Below, in pieces: positions 16,088-25,065 of a stretch of DNA of 64,000 bases; the first letter of the stretch is position 1, and each line of letters begins with the position of its first letter. Location of the stretch: the NCBI RefSeq assembly GCF_000527175.1, contig NZ_AZUR01000001.1, positions 3,993,001 to 4,057,000 on the forward strand. Reading direction: 5' to 3'. The DNA comes from Pseudogulbenkiania sp. MAI-1. GTDB taxonomy: Bacteria > Pseudomonadota > Gammaproteobacteria > Burkholderiales > Chromobacteriaceae. The notes below the pieces were generated by a model that was given only the letters and a program-made list of their open reading frames with translations, was not told where the DNA came from and made no database searches. Position numbers and translations under genes: made by a program.

Positions 16088-17506
16088 TCACCTCTCCGTC
16101 ATGGCATAGCTGTGAGCCCGCAGCACCGGCTTGAGCAGGTAGGACAGGATGCTCTTCTTGCCGGTCATGATATCCACCTCGGCCACCATGCCCGGAATGA
16201 TCGGGCGCGAAGCGTTCCCCAGGTAGGATTTGCGGGTGCGCACCCGCACCACGTAGAAGGCGTTGCCCTTGTCGTCGGTGACGGTGTCGGCGCCGATCTG
16301 CTCCAGCGTGGCGTCCAGTCCGCCATAGATGGCGAAATCATAGGCGGTGAAACGGACGAAGGCTTTCTGGCCGGGGTGCAGGAACGCGATGTCGCGCGGC
16401 AGGATGCGCGCCTCGAGCAGCAGCGTGTCTTCGGTCGGCACGATTTCCACGATGTCCTTGCCCGGCTGCACCACGCCGCCGATGGTGTTCACCAGCAGCT
16501 GCTTGACCGTCCCGTTGACGGGGGAGCGCAGCTCGGCCAGCTTCACCCGGTCGTTCAGCGCCACGCGGGTTTCCGTCAGGCTGCTAAGCTTGGCGAGCGT
16601 GTCGGACAACTCGGCGCTGGCCTGGTTGCGGAACGACAATTCCACCTCCTCGATCTTGCGCTGGGCTTCGGCGATCGCCGCCTGGATCTTGGGGATCTGC
16701 GCCGCCGCCATGTCGCGCTCGCCGCGGAAGCGGCTGACGTCGCGTTCCAGGCGCAGCAGGTCGACGTCGGAAACGGCCCCGGTCTCCCTGAGCGGGCGGG
16801 TCACCTGCAGTTCCTTGGAGGTATAACCCAAGCCCTGCTCGGCCTGTTCCCGGCGCGCCCGCACTTCGACCAGCTCCTGGTTGCGCTGCGCCAGTTGTTG
16901 GCGGGCGATGGACATGTTGGCTTCCAACTCGCGCCGTTTCGAACCGTACAACTCCATCTCGTGCAGGCCGATATCGGGCGCCTCGCGCTGTACCTCGGGC
17001 GGAACGACGAAGGGGGTGCCGTTGGTGATGGCACGCAGCCGCGCCGCCTTGGCCAGCAGCGACAGGTACTGCGCACGGTTCTCGTTGAGCGACGATTCGA
17101 AGCGGGTGCTGTCGATCTTCAACAACAGCTGGTTCTTCTGCACCCGGGCTCCCTCGCGCACCAGAATCTCCGATACCACGCCCCCATCCAGGCTCTGAAT
17201 GCGCTGGATCTGGCTCGACGGCACCACCTTGCCCTCGCCGCGTGCCACTTCATCGACTTGGGCGATCCCGGCCCAGACCAGGGCAGCCAGCACGATCGCC
17301 AGCAGCAGCCAGACGAAGAAGCGCGGCCGCACCGGCTGCTGCTCCAGGATGGCCCAGTCCGCATCGTCTGCAAAATCCTGCCGATCCTGCAGATCGCGCG
17401 CCGTGAGCCAGTCCAGCCAGCGCTCCAGCCAGGCGGGCCCCCGCCCTCCCTCGGCACCCGACAGCCGCCCGTGCAGCCAATGGCGCCAACCGCGATCCTC
17501 GCTCAT
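16088..17506 (-). CDS. HlyD-family membrane fusion protein (LapC-like)
   Basis: 472-residue periplasmic adaptor of a type I secretion system. A single inner-membrane helix (FFVWLLLAIVLAALVWAGI, about 57-75) is followed by the first biotinyl-lipoyl half (VPSSQIQRIQSLDGGVVSEILVREGARV), a long coiled coil (about 130-290), and the second half (LRSPVNGTVKQLLVNTIGGVVQPGKDIVEIVP). It ends with the HlyD C-terminal motif PGMVAEVDIMTGKKSILSYLLKP. The start overlaps the ABC gene stop by four bases (ATGA), so the two subunits are translationally coupled. Confidence 0.93.
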   Translation of the reverse strand: MSEDRGWRHWLHGRLSGAEGGRGPAWLERWLDWLTARDLQDRQDFADDADWAILEQQPVRPRFFVWLLLAIVLAALVWAGIAQVDEVARGEGKVVPSSQIQRIQSLDGGVVSEILVREGARVQKNQLLLKIDSTRFESSLNENRAQYLSLLAKAARLRAITNGTPFVVPPEVQREAPDIGLHEMELYGSKRRELEANMSIARQQLAQRNQELVEVRARREQAEQGLGYTSKELQVTRPLRETGAVSDVDLLRLERDVSRFRGERDMAAAQIPKIQAAIAEAQRKIEEVELSFRNQASAELSDTLAKLSSLTETRVALNDRVKLAELRSPVNGTVKQLLVNTIGGVVQPGKDIVEIVPTEDTLLLEARILPRDIAFLHPGQKAFVRFTAYDFAIYGGLDATLEQIGADTVTDDKGNAFYVVRVRTRKSYLGNASRPIIPGMVAEVDIMTGKKSILSYLLKPVLRAHSYAMTER

Positions 17507-19662
17507 ACCCCCCTCCCCAGCCGGCCATCCTTGAGCGCCGCCAGCACTTGCGGCTTGGGACCATCGGCCACCACCTGCCCCTGATCCAGCACGATGAGAC
17601 GGTCCACCAGGTCCAGCAGCCCGGCGTGATGCGTCACCAGTACCAGCGTCCGGCCATGCACCAGCTTGGCCAGCGACTGCTTCACCGTCGCCTCGCTGGC
17701 ACTGTCCATATTGCTGGTCGGTTCATCGAGCAGCAGCATGCGCGGGGCGTTGACCAGCGCCCGCGCCAGGCACACCGCCTTGCGCTGGCCGCCCGACAGC
17801 GATTCCCCCCGTTCGCCGATCAGCATGTCGAAGCCTTGCGGATGATGATTGACGAACTCACTCAGGCCGACCATCTCGGTCGCCGCCACCACGCTGGCGT
17901 CGTGCACGAAGCTCGACCCCATGGTGATGTTCTGGCGCAGGGAGCCATAGAACAGCAGCGGGTCCTGCGCCGCATAGCCGACATGCCGCCGCAGCTCGGC
18001 CGGGTCCAGCTGCTGAAGGTCGATGCCGTCGATCCGCACCGCCCCTTCGGTAGGCGCGTACAGCCCCATCATCAACTTCTGGATCGAGCTCTTGCCCGAC
18101 CCCACCCTCCCCAGCAAGGCCACCCGCTCGCCGGCCTTGATCCGGAACGACACGTTCTTCAGCACCGCCTGCTGCGTGCCGGGATAGGTAAAACTGACGT
18201 TGTTGAACTCGATGTCGCCGACAAACTGCACGCGATGGAAGAACGGCGTCTCGCTGCCCCGCTCCACCGGCATTTTCATCACGCCCTCCAGCGAGGTCAG
18301 GGCATTGCGCGCGTTGTGATACTGCGTCAACAGAGCGGCCACCTGCCCCATGGGAGCCAGCGCCCGGCTGCTGAGCATCATCGCGGCGATCAGCGCCCCC
18401 AGGCTGGCATCGCCGTTGATGATGGCGTACACCCCGACGACCAAGATGCCGACCACGATGACCTGCTGCTGGAACGAGGCGAAGTGGCTCGCCAGCGACG
18501 ACAGCACTTTCAGCCGCGTACCGATCTGGGCCAGGAACAGCGTAGCCGCCTCCCAGCGCCGCTGCTGCTCGCCCTCGGCGCATTGCGTCTTGATCGCCTC
18601 GAGCCCGACCAGCGCCTCGATCAGGTAGGCATTGCGCTGCGCCGCCGCCTTGAAGCTGTCCTGCGTCAGCGACTGCATGCGCGGCTGGATCAGCAAGGCC
18701 GCCCCGAGGATCAGCACCACGGCGGCGGACAGAGGCAGCAGGAACCACGGCGAGATCCAGGCGATGACCAGCACGAACAACAGCACGAACGGCAGGTCGA
18801 CGAAGGCCGTGACCGTGGCCGAGGCGATGAAATCCCGCACCTGCTCGAAGGCGCGCAGATTGGCCGCGAACGCACCGACCGAAGGAGGCCGGGCGTCGAA
18901 GCGCAAGCCGACCACTTTTTCGAAAATGAGGGAGGACAGCATGACATCGACCCGCTTGCCGGCGATATCGATCAGGTAGCTGCGCGTCATGCGCAGCAGG
19001 AAATCGAACGACAGCACCAAGCCCAGGCCGACGGCGAGCACCCACAGCGTCTCGGTGGCCCGGTTGGGCACGACGCGGTCGTAGACGTTCATCGTGACCA
19101 CCGGCGTCGCCAGCGCGAACAGATTGAGCAAGGTGGCCGCCACCAGCGCGTCGCGGTACAACGGCCGGCATTCCAGCAGCGCCTGCCAGAACCAGTGGCG
19201 GGAACGCACGCGCCCCAGCTCGGGAGCACGCTGCTCGAAACGGAAGCGGGGGCGGACCAGAATGGCGTAGCCGAGATAGCGCCGCTCCAGTTCCGCGCGC
19301 GCCATCGACATCTCGCCATCGCTCAAGGCCCCCAGGCTGATGCGGGCGGAACCGTCGTCGTTCCACCCCCACAACAGGCAGGCGTCGTCGTTCTTGAGCA
19401 GCAACACCGCGGGGAGCAGCTGCTGATCGACCGCGTCGAGCGGTCGGCGGCTCACCCTAGACGCCAAGCCGGTGCGCCGCGCTGCCCGGCCAAACAGCGC
19501 CGGGGTCAGCCGGTTGTCGGCCAGCGGGATGCCCGCCACCAGGGCCTCGTGCGTCGTCGTCACGCCATGGATCCGGGTCAGCTGGAACAGGCACTCCAGC
19601 AACGGATCCACATGCACGGACCTCGGGGATATCCCGATATCCTTGATGGAAGCACTATCCAT
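17503..19662 (-). CDS. Type I secretion ABC transporter (LapB-like)
   Basis: 719-residue fused permease-ATPase that exports the adhesin. The N-terminal C39-like domain (about 20-145) lacks the catalytic cysteine-histidine pair and so would bind, not cleave, the substrate, as in HlyB/LapB. The six-helix ABC membrane domain spans about 165-430. The ATPase carries Walker A GRVGSGKSS, signature LSGGQRKA, Walker B MLLLDEPTS and H-loop VTHH. ATG at 19662 is the only good start. First gene of the minus-strand lapB-lapC-luxR-adhesin run. Confidence 0.94.
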   Translation of the reverse strand: MDSASIKDIGISPRSVHVDPLLECLFQLTRIHGVTTTHEALVAGIPLADNRLTPALFGRAARRTGLASRVSRRPLDAVDQQLLPAVLLLKNDDACLLWGWNDDGSARISLGALSDGEMSMARAELERRYLGYAILVRPRFRFEQRAPELGRVRSRHWFWQALLECRPLYRDALVAATLLNLFALATPVVTMNVYDRVVPNRATETLWVLAVGLGLVLSFDFLLRMTRSYLIDIAGKRVDVMLSSLIFEKVVGLRFDARPPSVGAFAANLRAFEQVRDFIASATVTAFVDLPFVLLFVLVIAWISPWFLLPLSAAVVLILGAALLIQPRMQSLTQDSFKAAAQRNAYLIEALVGLEAIKTQCAEGEQQRRWEAATLFLAQIGTRLKVLSSLASHFASFQQQVIVVGILVVGVYAIINGDASLGALIAAMMLSSRALAPMGQVAALLTQYHNARNALTSLEGVMKMPVERGSETPFFHRVQFVGDIEFNNVSFTYPGTQQAVLKNVSFRIKAGERVALLGRVGSGKSSIQKLMMGLYAPTEGAVRIDGIDLQQLDPAELRRHVGYAAQDPLLFYGSLRQNITMGSSFVHDASVVAATEMVGLSEFVNHHPQGFDMLIGERGESLSGGQRKAVCLARALVNAPRMLLLDEPTSNMDSASEATVKQSLAKLVHGRTLVLVTHHAGLLDLVDRLIVLDQGQVVADGPKPQVLAALKDGRLGRGV

Positions 19663-19713
19663 CGCCCACCCCCTATGGCCAACATCGGCCGTCTGGACCG
19701 TCGTTGCTGTTTC

Positions 19714-19729
19714 TGTCCGTTATAGGACA
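19714..19729. promoter_or_regulatory. TGTCC-N6-GGACA dyad upstream of the ABC exporter gene
   Basis: Inverted repeat 52-67 bases before the lapB-like start. On the minus strand it embeds TATAAC, a plausible -10 box, so binding here would block the promoter. The halves resemble part of the dyad ahead of the adhesin gene (TTGTCC). Confidence 0.4.
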
Positions 19730-19757
19730 TTCCAGCAGGGTGAGGCAGGACTATTTT

Positions 19758-20099
19758 TTATCGGGATTGACTAGTGCGAACAAAAAAGATGACAAACACG
19801 AAGTACAGCACGGTCAGCAGGACTTCCAGCCCGGCCAACTGCTGCGAGAGACCGGCATCGGACCAGGCGCGCATCACCCCCTCCGCGAAGAAGGCCAGGA
19901 TGAACATGCTGGACCACTGGTAGGTATAGATGCGGCCCTTCAACACCCCCATCAGCGGAGCCAGCAACACCACCGCCTTCAGCGCCAGCAGCGAGCCACC
20001 CGGACGCAAGGGGGCCAGCCACAGCTCCCAACCGAGGGACAGCAGGATCAGGGCGATCAGGCTGACGATCGCCCCCCAATGAAAGAAACGTACGCTCAT
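19758..20099 (-). CDS. DUF2069 family membrane protein
   Basis: 113-residue integral membrane protein of the DUF2069 family; function unknown. Four hydrophobic segments: FHWGAIVSLIALILLSLGWELWL, LLALKAVVLLAPLMGVL, SSMFILAFFAEGVM and LEVLLTVLYFVFVIFFV. The family motif KGRIYTYQWSSMFIL is present. The ATG at 20099 overlaps the tatC stop (ATGA), so it is the last gene of the his-tat transcription unit. Confidence 0.88.
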   Translation of the reverse strand: MSVRFFHWGAIVSLIALILLSLGWELWLAPLRPGGSLLALKAVVLLAPLMGVLKGRIYTYQWSSMFILAFFAEGVMRAWSDAGLSQQLAGLEVLLTVLYFVFVIFFVRTSQSR

Positions 20100-20824
20100 G
20101 CTGCCTCGTGCTTGGGCTGGCGCCCGAAGAAAATAGCCATGAAGATGCCAAACTCGTAGAGCAGCCACAAGGGCAGCGCCAGCATGATCTGCGACAGCAC
20201 GTCGGGCGGCGTCACCACGGCGGCGACGACGAAGGCACCGACGATGACGTAGGAGCGGGCGGCGCGCAGCTTCTCCACCGTCACGATGCCCATGCGCGCG
20301 AGCAGGATCACCACGATGGGCACCTCGAAGGTCACTCCGAAGGCGACGAACATGCCGAGCACGAAGGACAGGTACTTATCGATATCGGTCATCATCGACA
20401 CGCCTGCCGGGGTGACCGAGGACATGAAGCCGAACACCACCGGAAACACCAGGAAATAGGCAAAGGCCATGCCGATGAAGAACAGCACCACGCTGGACAC
20501 CACCAGCGGCAGGACCAGCCGCTTCTCATGGGTGTACAGGCCGGGGGCGACGAAGGCCCAGATCTGGTACAGGGTATTGGGCAGCGAGATCAGGAAGGCC
20601 ACCAGCATGGTCACCTTGACTGGCACGAAAAACGGTGCGGTGACGTCGGTGGCGATCATGTTGCTACCCTTGGGCAGCACGTCGAGCAGCGGCTTGGCCA
20701 GCAGATGGTAGATGTCGCCGGACCAGTGGAACAGGGCCAGGAAAACAATCAGCAGGCCGAGGACGGCACGCACCAGGCGCGTGCGCAGCTCGACCAGGTG
20801 CGCCAGGAGAGGCTGTTCGTTCAT
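20096..20824 (-). CDS. tatC: Sec-independent protein translocase TatC
   Basis: 242-residue, six-helix receptor of the twin-arginine translocase. HLVELRTRLVRAVLGLL at the N-terminus, the first periplasmic loop, and FEVPIVVILLARMGIV are typical. It recognises RR signal peptides together with TatB. A local client is the multicopper oxidase at 4442-6541. Start overlaps tatB by four bases. Confidence 0.97.
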   Translation of the reverse strand: MNEQPLLAHLVELRTRLVRAVLGLLIVFLALFHWSGDIYHLLAKPLLDVLPKGSNMIATDVTAPFFVPVKVTMLVAFLISLPNTLYQIWAFVAPGLYTHEKRLVLPLVVSSVVLFFIGMAFAYFLVFPVVFGFMSSVTPAGVSMMTDIDKYLSFVLGMFVAFGVTFEVPIVVILLARMGIVTVEKLRAARSYVIVGAFVVAAVVTPPDVLSQIMLALPLWLLYEFGIFMAIFFGRQPKHEAA

Positions 20825-21342
20825 TCGCGCGTTTCGGCAGGAGTGGTAGCGGGTTTCACCGGCGGACTGTCGAACAGATCCAGCTGGTTTTCATCGTGAA
20901 CAACGGTATTCGGCGCGGTCGGCTCGACGCCGTCGTCGCCTGCGCAGGCCGCGGCAAACAGATCGGCCTCCAGCGGGTCGTCCGGAACAAAGGTAGCCGG
21001 GGCACTGGGCGTGCGGGCCGAATCGAGCGCGGCGACGGCCTCCTCGCCAGCCGCCTGCACCGCGGCGACATTCTCCTGCACCGCACCTTCGACCTCTTTC
21101 ATCTCGGCCTCGAGGCTGTGCCGCAAGGAGACGGCGGCATCCTGCACCTCCTGCTGCAGCGAGCTCAAGCCGGTCAGATCGGCCTGCTGGTGGATATCGG
21201 CCTTGACGCTGGCGACGAAGCGCTGCGCCCGGCCGACCAGGGCGCCCAGGGTGCGCGCCACCGTGGGCAGCCTCTCCGGCCCCAGCACGATCAGCGCCAC
21301 GACGCCGATCAGCAGCAGTTCGCCAAAACTGATTTCAAACAC
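20821..21342 (-). CDS. tatB: Sec-independent protein translocase TatB
   Basis: 173 residues. N-terminal helix FEISFGELLLIGVVALIVLGPERLPTVARTLG is the TatB signature (conserved Glu in the membrane segment and GPERLP hinge), followed by an amphipathic helix and an acidic, low-complexity tail (about 95-173). Partners with TatC in substrate binding. Confidence 0.95.
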   Translation of the reverse strand: MFEISFGELLLIGVVALIVLGPERLPTVARTLGALVGRAQRFVASVKADIHQQADLTGLSSLQQEVQDAAVSLRHSLEAEMKEVEGAVQENVAAVQAAGEEAVAALDSARTPSAPATFVPDDPLEADLFAAACAGDDGVEPTAPNTVVHDENQLDLFDSPPVKPATTPAETRE

Positions 21343-21357
21343 CGCGCGATCCGCCGC

Positions 21358-21555
21358 TTACTTTTTCTCGGATTCGCCGTCGATCACACGTCCGGCCGGC
21401 TTGTCGTCCTTGTCGGCTTCGCCCTTCATGCCTTCCTTGAAATTACGTACGGCACTGCCGAGATCTCCGCCGGCATTGCGCAGCTTCTTGGTGCCGAAGA
21501 TCAGAACCACGACGAGCAACACGATGAGCCAGTGCCAAATGCTGAAAGAACCCAT
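21358..21555 (-). CDS. tatA: Sec-independent protein translocase TatA
   Basis: 65 residues: one membrane helix (SIWHWLIVLLVVVLIFGTKKLR), the FGTKKL hinge and amphipathic NAGGDLGSAVRNFKEGMKG. It forms the translocation assembly with TatBC. Fifteen bases separate it from tatB. Confidence 0.96.
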   Translation of the reverse strand: MGSFSIWHWLIVLLVVVLIFGTKKLRNAGGDLGSAVRNFKEGMKGEADKDDKPAGRVIDGESEKK

Positions 21556-21620
21556 GATGACTTCCTTTACTTAAAACTCGAAACGATCGTTCAGGCGGCG
21601 GGATCGCAACTGCCGCTTGC

Positions 21621-21944
21621 TCAGACCTTGTGGCCGAACACGTGGATGTGCAGGTGGTAGACCTCCTGCCCGCCGGCCCGGCCGGTGTTGATGCCGGTCT
21701 TGAAACCGGCCGCCAGCCCCTGTTCGCGCGCCAGTTGGGGAACGCGCGCCAACAGCCGCCCCAGCATGGCCTCGTGCTCCGGACCGCAGTCGGAGAGCGA
21801 GGCGACGTGCTGCTTGGGGATTAGCAAGAAGTGTACCGGGGCGATCGGCCGGATGTCGTGAAAGGCCAGCACGTCGTCGTCTTCGTACACCTTGTCGCAG
21901 GGAATCTCGCCGGCGGCAATCTTGCAGAAAAGGCAATCACTCAT
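21621..21944 (-). CDS. hinT: HIT family protein (HinT-like)
   Basis: 107-residue histidine-triad nucleotide-binding protein. SDCLFCKIAAGEIPCDKVYEDDDVLAFHDI opens the protein and the catalytic HLHIHVFG triad closes it. Family members hydrolyse purine nucleoside phosphoramidates. ATG at 21944 is preferred; GTG at 21950 would add two residues. It lies between hisE and tatA, as in other betaproteobacteria. Confidence 0.93.
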   Translation of the reverse strand: MSDCLFCKIAAGEIPCDKVYEDDDVLAFHDIRPIAPVHFLLIPKQHVASLSDCGPEHEAMLGRLLARVPQLAREQGLAAGFKTGINTGRAGGQEVYHLHIHVFGHKV

Positions 21945-21963
21945 GTCCACAAATCCTCGGGTG

Positions 21964-22290
21964 TCAGGCGCTCGGGGTGCGCGAGGCTTTCTCGTCGATG
22001 CCGGAAATGCCCTCGCGGCGCTTCAATTCCATCAGCACGTCTTCGGCGCGCAGGCCGTGATAGGTCAAGAGCACCATCGAGTGGAACCACAGATCGGCCA
22101 CTTCGCGCACCAGGTGCAGCTTGTCCTTGTCCTTGGAGGCCATCAGGGTCTCGGCCGCCTCTTCGGCAACCTTCTTCAGGATGGCGTCCTCCCCCTTGTG
22201 GAACAACGAGGCGACATAAGAGGATTGCGGGCTGGCTTCACGCCGGGCTTCCAGCGTGTCGCCTATCGTTTTCAGCACATCGTGGCTCAT
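21964..22290 (-). CDS. hisE: Phosphoribosyl-ATP pyrophosphatase HisE
   Basis: 108 residues, all-alpha MazG-like fold; hydrolyses phosphoribosyl-ATP to phosphoribosyl-AMP, step 2 of histidine synthesis. Metal-binding KKVAEEAAETLMA and REVADLWFHSMVLL are intact. Separate from HisI, as usual in betaproteobacteria. Confidence 0.96.
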   Translation of the reverse strand: MSHDVLKTIGDTLEARREASPQSSYVASLFHKGEDAILKKVAEEAAETLMASKDKDKLHLVREVADLWFHSMVLLTYHGLRAEDVLMELKRREGISGIDEKASRTPSA

Positions 22291-22405
22291 GATGTCGGGG
22301 GTTCCTGTGCGGGTTGGTCCGGCAAGTATATGTCGATTCTGTTACCGCCCGGTAACAAAGGACGACCGGGCTTATCCTGGGTCAAGCGCGGACGGGAAGT
22401 CCGGC

Positions 22406-22792
22406 TCAATGCGAGTGGTAGATGGCGTCGGGGTCTTTCAGCACCTCATCGACCACCACCCAGCCACCGTTCTCGAAACGGCGGTAGAAGCAGCTTTCCC
22501 TGCCGGTATGACAGGCGATGCCGCCGGCCTGTTCCACCTGCATGATGAGCACGTCGCCATCGCAATCGAGGCGCAGCTCCTTGACGTTCTGCAGATGGCC
22601 GGATTCCTCGCCCTTCTTCCACAGACGCCGGCGCGAACGGCTCCAGTAATGGGCAATGCCGGTGTCGGCGGTCAGTTGCAGCGATTCGCGGTTCATCCAC
22701 GCCACCATCAGCACGCGGCCGCTGGCGGCATCCTGGGCGATGGCCGGCACCAGGCCGTCCTCGTCCCACTTCACTTCATCAAGCCAGTTCAT
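22406..22792 (-). CDS. hisI: Phosphoribosyl-AMP cyclohydrolase HisI
   Basis: 128 residues; opens the adenine ring of phosphoribosyl-AMP (step 3). Zinc and magnesium ligands are in LDCDGDVLIMQVEQAGGIACHTG, with YWSRSRRRLWKKGEESGH upstream. ATG at 22792 (MNWLDEVKW) fits the family; an upstream in-frame start would add seven unrelated residues. A 115-base gap separates it from hisE, larger than other gaps in the operon. Confidence 0.96.
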   Translation of the reverse strand: MNWLDEVKWDEDGLVPAIAQDAASGRVLMVAWMNRESLQLTADTGIAHYWSRSRRRLWKKGEESGHLQNVKELRLDCDGDVLIMQVEQAGGIACHTGRESCFYRRFENGGWVVVDEVLKDPDAIYHSH

Positions 22793-22813
22793 CGTCTTTC
22801 CTGTCTCGGGCAC

Positions 22814-23581
22814 TTACAGCCGCACTTCGATGCCGGCGGCCTGCATCGCTTCCTTGGCCTGGCGCACGGTGTATTCGCCGAAGTGGAAGATGCTGGCGGC
22901 CAGCACCGCATCGGCCTTGCCTTCCTTGATGCCGTCGACCAGATGCTGCAGGTTGCCCACGCCGCCGGAGGCGATCACCGGGATGTTCACGCCCTCCGAC
23001 ACGGCGCGCGTCAGCGGCAGGTTGAAGCCGATCTTGGTGCCGTCGCGGTCCATGCTGGTCAGCAGGATCTCGCCGGCGCCCAGCTCCTGCATCTTCCGCG
23101 CCCACTCCACGGCGTCAAGCCCGGTGCGGTTGCGGCCGCCGTGGGTGAACACTTCCCAGCGGTCGTTCTCGGGCGTCACCGCCTTGGCGTCGATGGCCAC
23201 CACGATGCATTGCGAGCCGAAGCGGTCGGCCGCTTCCTTCACCAGCTCGGGGTTGGTCACCGCAGCGGTGTTGATGCTGACCTTGTCGGCACCGGCGTTG
23301 AGCAGACGACGGATGTCGTCGACCTTGCGCACGCCGCCGCCCACGGTCAGCGGGATAAACACCTGCTCGGCGACCGATTCGATCACGTGCAGGATGATGT
23401 CGCGGTCGTCGGAACTGGCGGTGATGTCGAGAAAGGTCAGCTCGTCGGCGCCCTGCTCGTTGTAGCGGCGGGCGATCTCCACCGGGTCGCCGGCGTCACG
23501 CAGACCGACGAAGTTGACCCCTTTCACCACGCGGCCGGCAGTGACGTCGAGGCAGGGAATGAGGCGTTTGGCTAATGGCAT
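22814..23581 (-). CDS. hisF: Imidazole glycerol phosphate synthase cyclase subunit HisF
   Basis: 255-residue TIM barrel. AKRLIPCLDVTAGRVVKGVNF with the catalytic Asp and a second catalytic Asp in LLTSMDRDGTK are present. With HisH it makes imidazole-glycerol phosphate and AICAR, the latter feeding PurH, whose end lies at the far edge of this window. Confidence 0.97.
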   Translation of the reverse strand: MPLAKRLIPCLDVTAGRVVKGVNFVGLRDAGDPVEIARRYNEQGADELTFLDITASSDDRDIILHVIESVAEQVFIPLTVGGGVRKVDDIRRLLNAGADKVSINTAAVTNPELVKEAADRFGSQCIVVAIDAKAVTPENDRWEVFTHGGRNRTGLDAVEWARKMQELGAGEILLTSMDRDGTKIGFNLPLTRAVSEGVNIPVIASGGVGNLQHLVDGIKEGKADAVLAASIFHFGEYTVRQAKEAMQAAGIEVRL

Positions 23582-23658
23582 GGGCGAGTGTTACCGCAGC
23601 AAGACGGGACACCAAACCCGCCGGCCGCACGGCCGCCGGGCGCTGTCCCGCGAATCAA

Positions 23659-24399
23659 TCAGGCACCCAACTCGTCGGCCAGGGTCTGGGCCTGGGCGAA
23701 GTCGATGCTGCCTTCGTAAATGGCGCGGCCGGTGATGGCACCTTCGATGCCTTCGCCTTCCACCGCGCACAGCTGCTTGATGTCGTCGAGGTTGGTCAGG
23801 CCGCCGGAGGCGATCACCGGGATGGTCAGCGCCTGCGCCAACTTGACGGTGGCGTCGATGTTGACGCCGCTGAGCATGCCGTCGCGGCCGATGTCGGTGT
23901 AGATCACCGAAGCCACGCCGTAATCCTCGAAGCGCTTGGCCAGATCGATCACGTTGTGCTGGGTGATCTTGGCCCAGCCGTCGATGGCGACCATGCCGTC
24001 CTTGGCGTCGAGGCCGACGATCACCTGGCCCGGGAAGGCGTCGCAGGCGTCATGCAGGAAGCCGGGGTTCTTCACGGCGGCGGTGCCGATGATGACGTAC
24101 TTGAGCCCCATGCCGAGATAGGCATCGATGGTGTCGAGGTCGCGGATGCCGCCACCCAGCTGCACCGGCATGTCGTCGCCCACTTCGGCGAGAATGTCGC
24201 GGATCACCGCCAGGTTCTTCGGCTTGCCGGCAAAGGCACCGTTGAGATCCACCAGATGCAGGCGGCGGGCGCCCTGATCACGCCAGTGCACGGCCACCTG
24301 GACCGGGTCGTCCGAGAACACGGTGGCATCTTCCATCACGCCTTGCTTGAGGCGGACACACTGACCATCCTTGAGGTCGATTGCGGGTATGAGCAACAT
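23659..24399 (-). CDS. hisA: ProFAR isomerase HisA
   Basis: 246-residue TIM barrel, paralogue of HisF. LLIPAIDLKDGQCVRLKQG and the second catalytic region YTDIGRDGMLSG are intact. Catalyses the Amadori rearrangement preceding HisHF. A 77-base gap to hisF. Confidence 0.97.
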   Translation of the reverse strand: MLLIPAIDLKDGQCVRLKQGVMEDATVFSDDPVQVAVHWRDQGARRLHLVDLNGAFAGKPKNLAVIRDILAEVGDDMPVQLGGGIRDLDTIDAYLGMGLKYVIIGTAAVKNPGFLHDACDAFPGQVIVGLDAKDGMVAIDGWAKITQHNVIDLAKRFEDYGVASVIYTDIGRDGMLSGVNIDATVKLAQALTIPVIASGGLTNLDDIKQLCAVEGEGIEGAITGRAIYEGSIDFAQAQTLADELGA

Positions 24400-24423
24400 G
24401 GTGCTGAGCGATTTGTCGGTAAG

Positions 24424-25065
24424 TTAGACACTGCCATCCCAGGCGAGGAAGTTCTTCATCATCTGAAGTCCCGCGCGGTGGCTCTTTTCGGTGTGAAACT
24501 GGGTCGCGAACACGTTGTCGCGGCCCACGATGCAGGAAAACCGGCCAGGGTATTCGCTCTCGGCCAGCGTCAGGCCGGCGTCGGCCGGGGCGAAGTGGTA
24601 GCTGTGCACGAAGTAGAAGCGCTCGCCATCCTCGATGCCGGCGAACAGCGGGTGGCGCGCGGTCTGGAACACCCGGTTCCAGCCCATATGCGGCACCTTG
24701 AGGCGGTCGCCGTTGGCGTCGACCATGCCGTCGGCGAAGCGCACCACCTTGCCCGGGAACAGGCCAAGGCCGGGCGTGTCGCCCTCCTCGCTGTGCTCGA
24801 ACAAGAGCTGGGCGCCGACGCAGATGCCGAAGAACGGCTTGCTCTTGGTGGTCTCGATCACCGCCTCGGCCAGGCCGTAGCTGTTGAGCTCGCGCATGCA
24901 GTCGGGCATGGCGCCCTGCCCCGGAAACACCACCTTGTCGGCCTTGACGATGGCCTCGGGGTCGCGCGTCAGGAACACCTCGGCGCCGACCTCGTTGACG
25001 GCCTCAACGGATTTCAGCACGGAATGCAGGTTGCCCATGCCGTAGTCGATAACGGCGACTTTCAT
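24424..25065 (-). CDS. hisH: Imidazole glycerol phosphate synthase glutaminase subunit HisH
   Basis: 213-residue class I glutamine amidotransferase supplying ammonia to HisF. Nucleophile Cys in FFGICVGAQLLFE, His/Glu in ATQFHTEKSHRAGLQ. The start overlaps the hisB stop by four bases. Confidence 0.97.
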   Translation of the reverse strand: MKVAVIDYGMGNLHSVLKSVEAVNEVGAEVFLTRDPEAIVKADKVVFPGQGAMPDCMRELNSYGLAEAVIETTKSKPFFGICVGAQLLFEHSEEGDTPGLGLFPGKVVRFADGMVDANGDRLKVPHMGWNRVFQTARHPLFAGIEDGERFYFVHSYHFAPADAGLTLAESEYPGRFSCIVGRDNVFATQFHTEKSHRAGLQMMKNFLAWDGSV

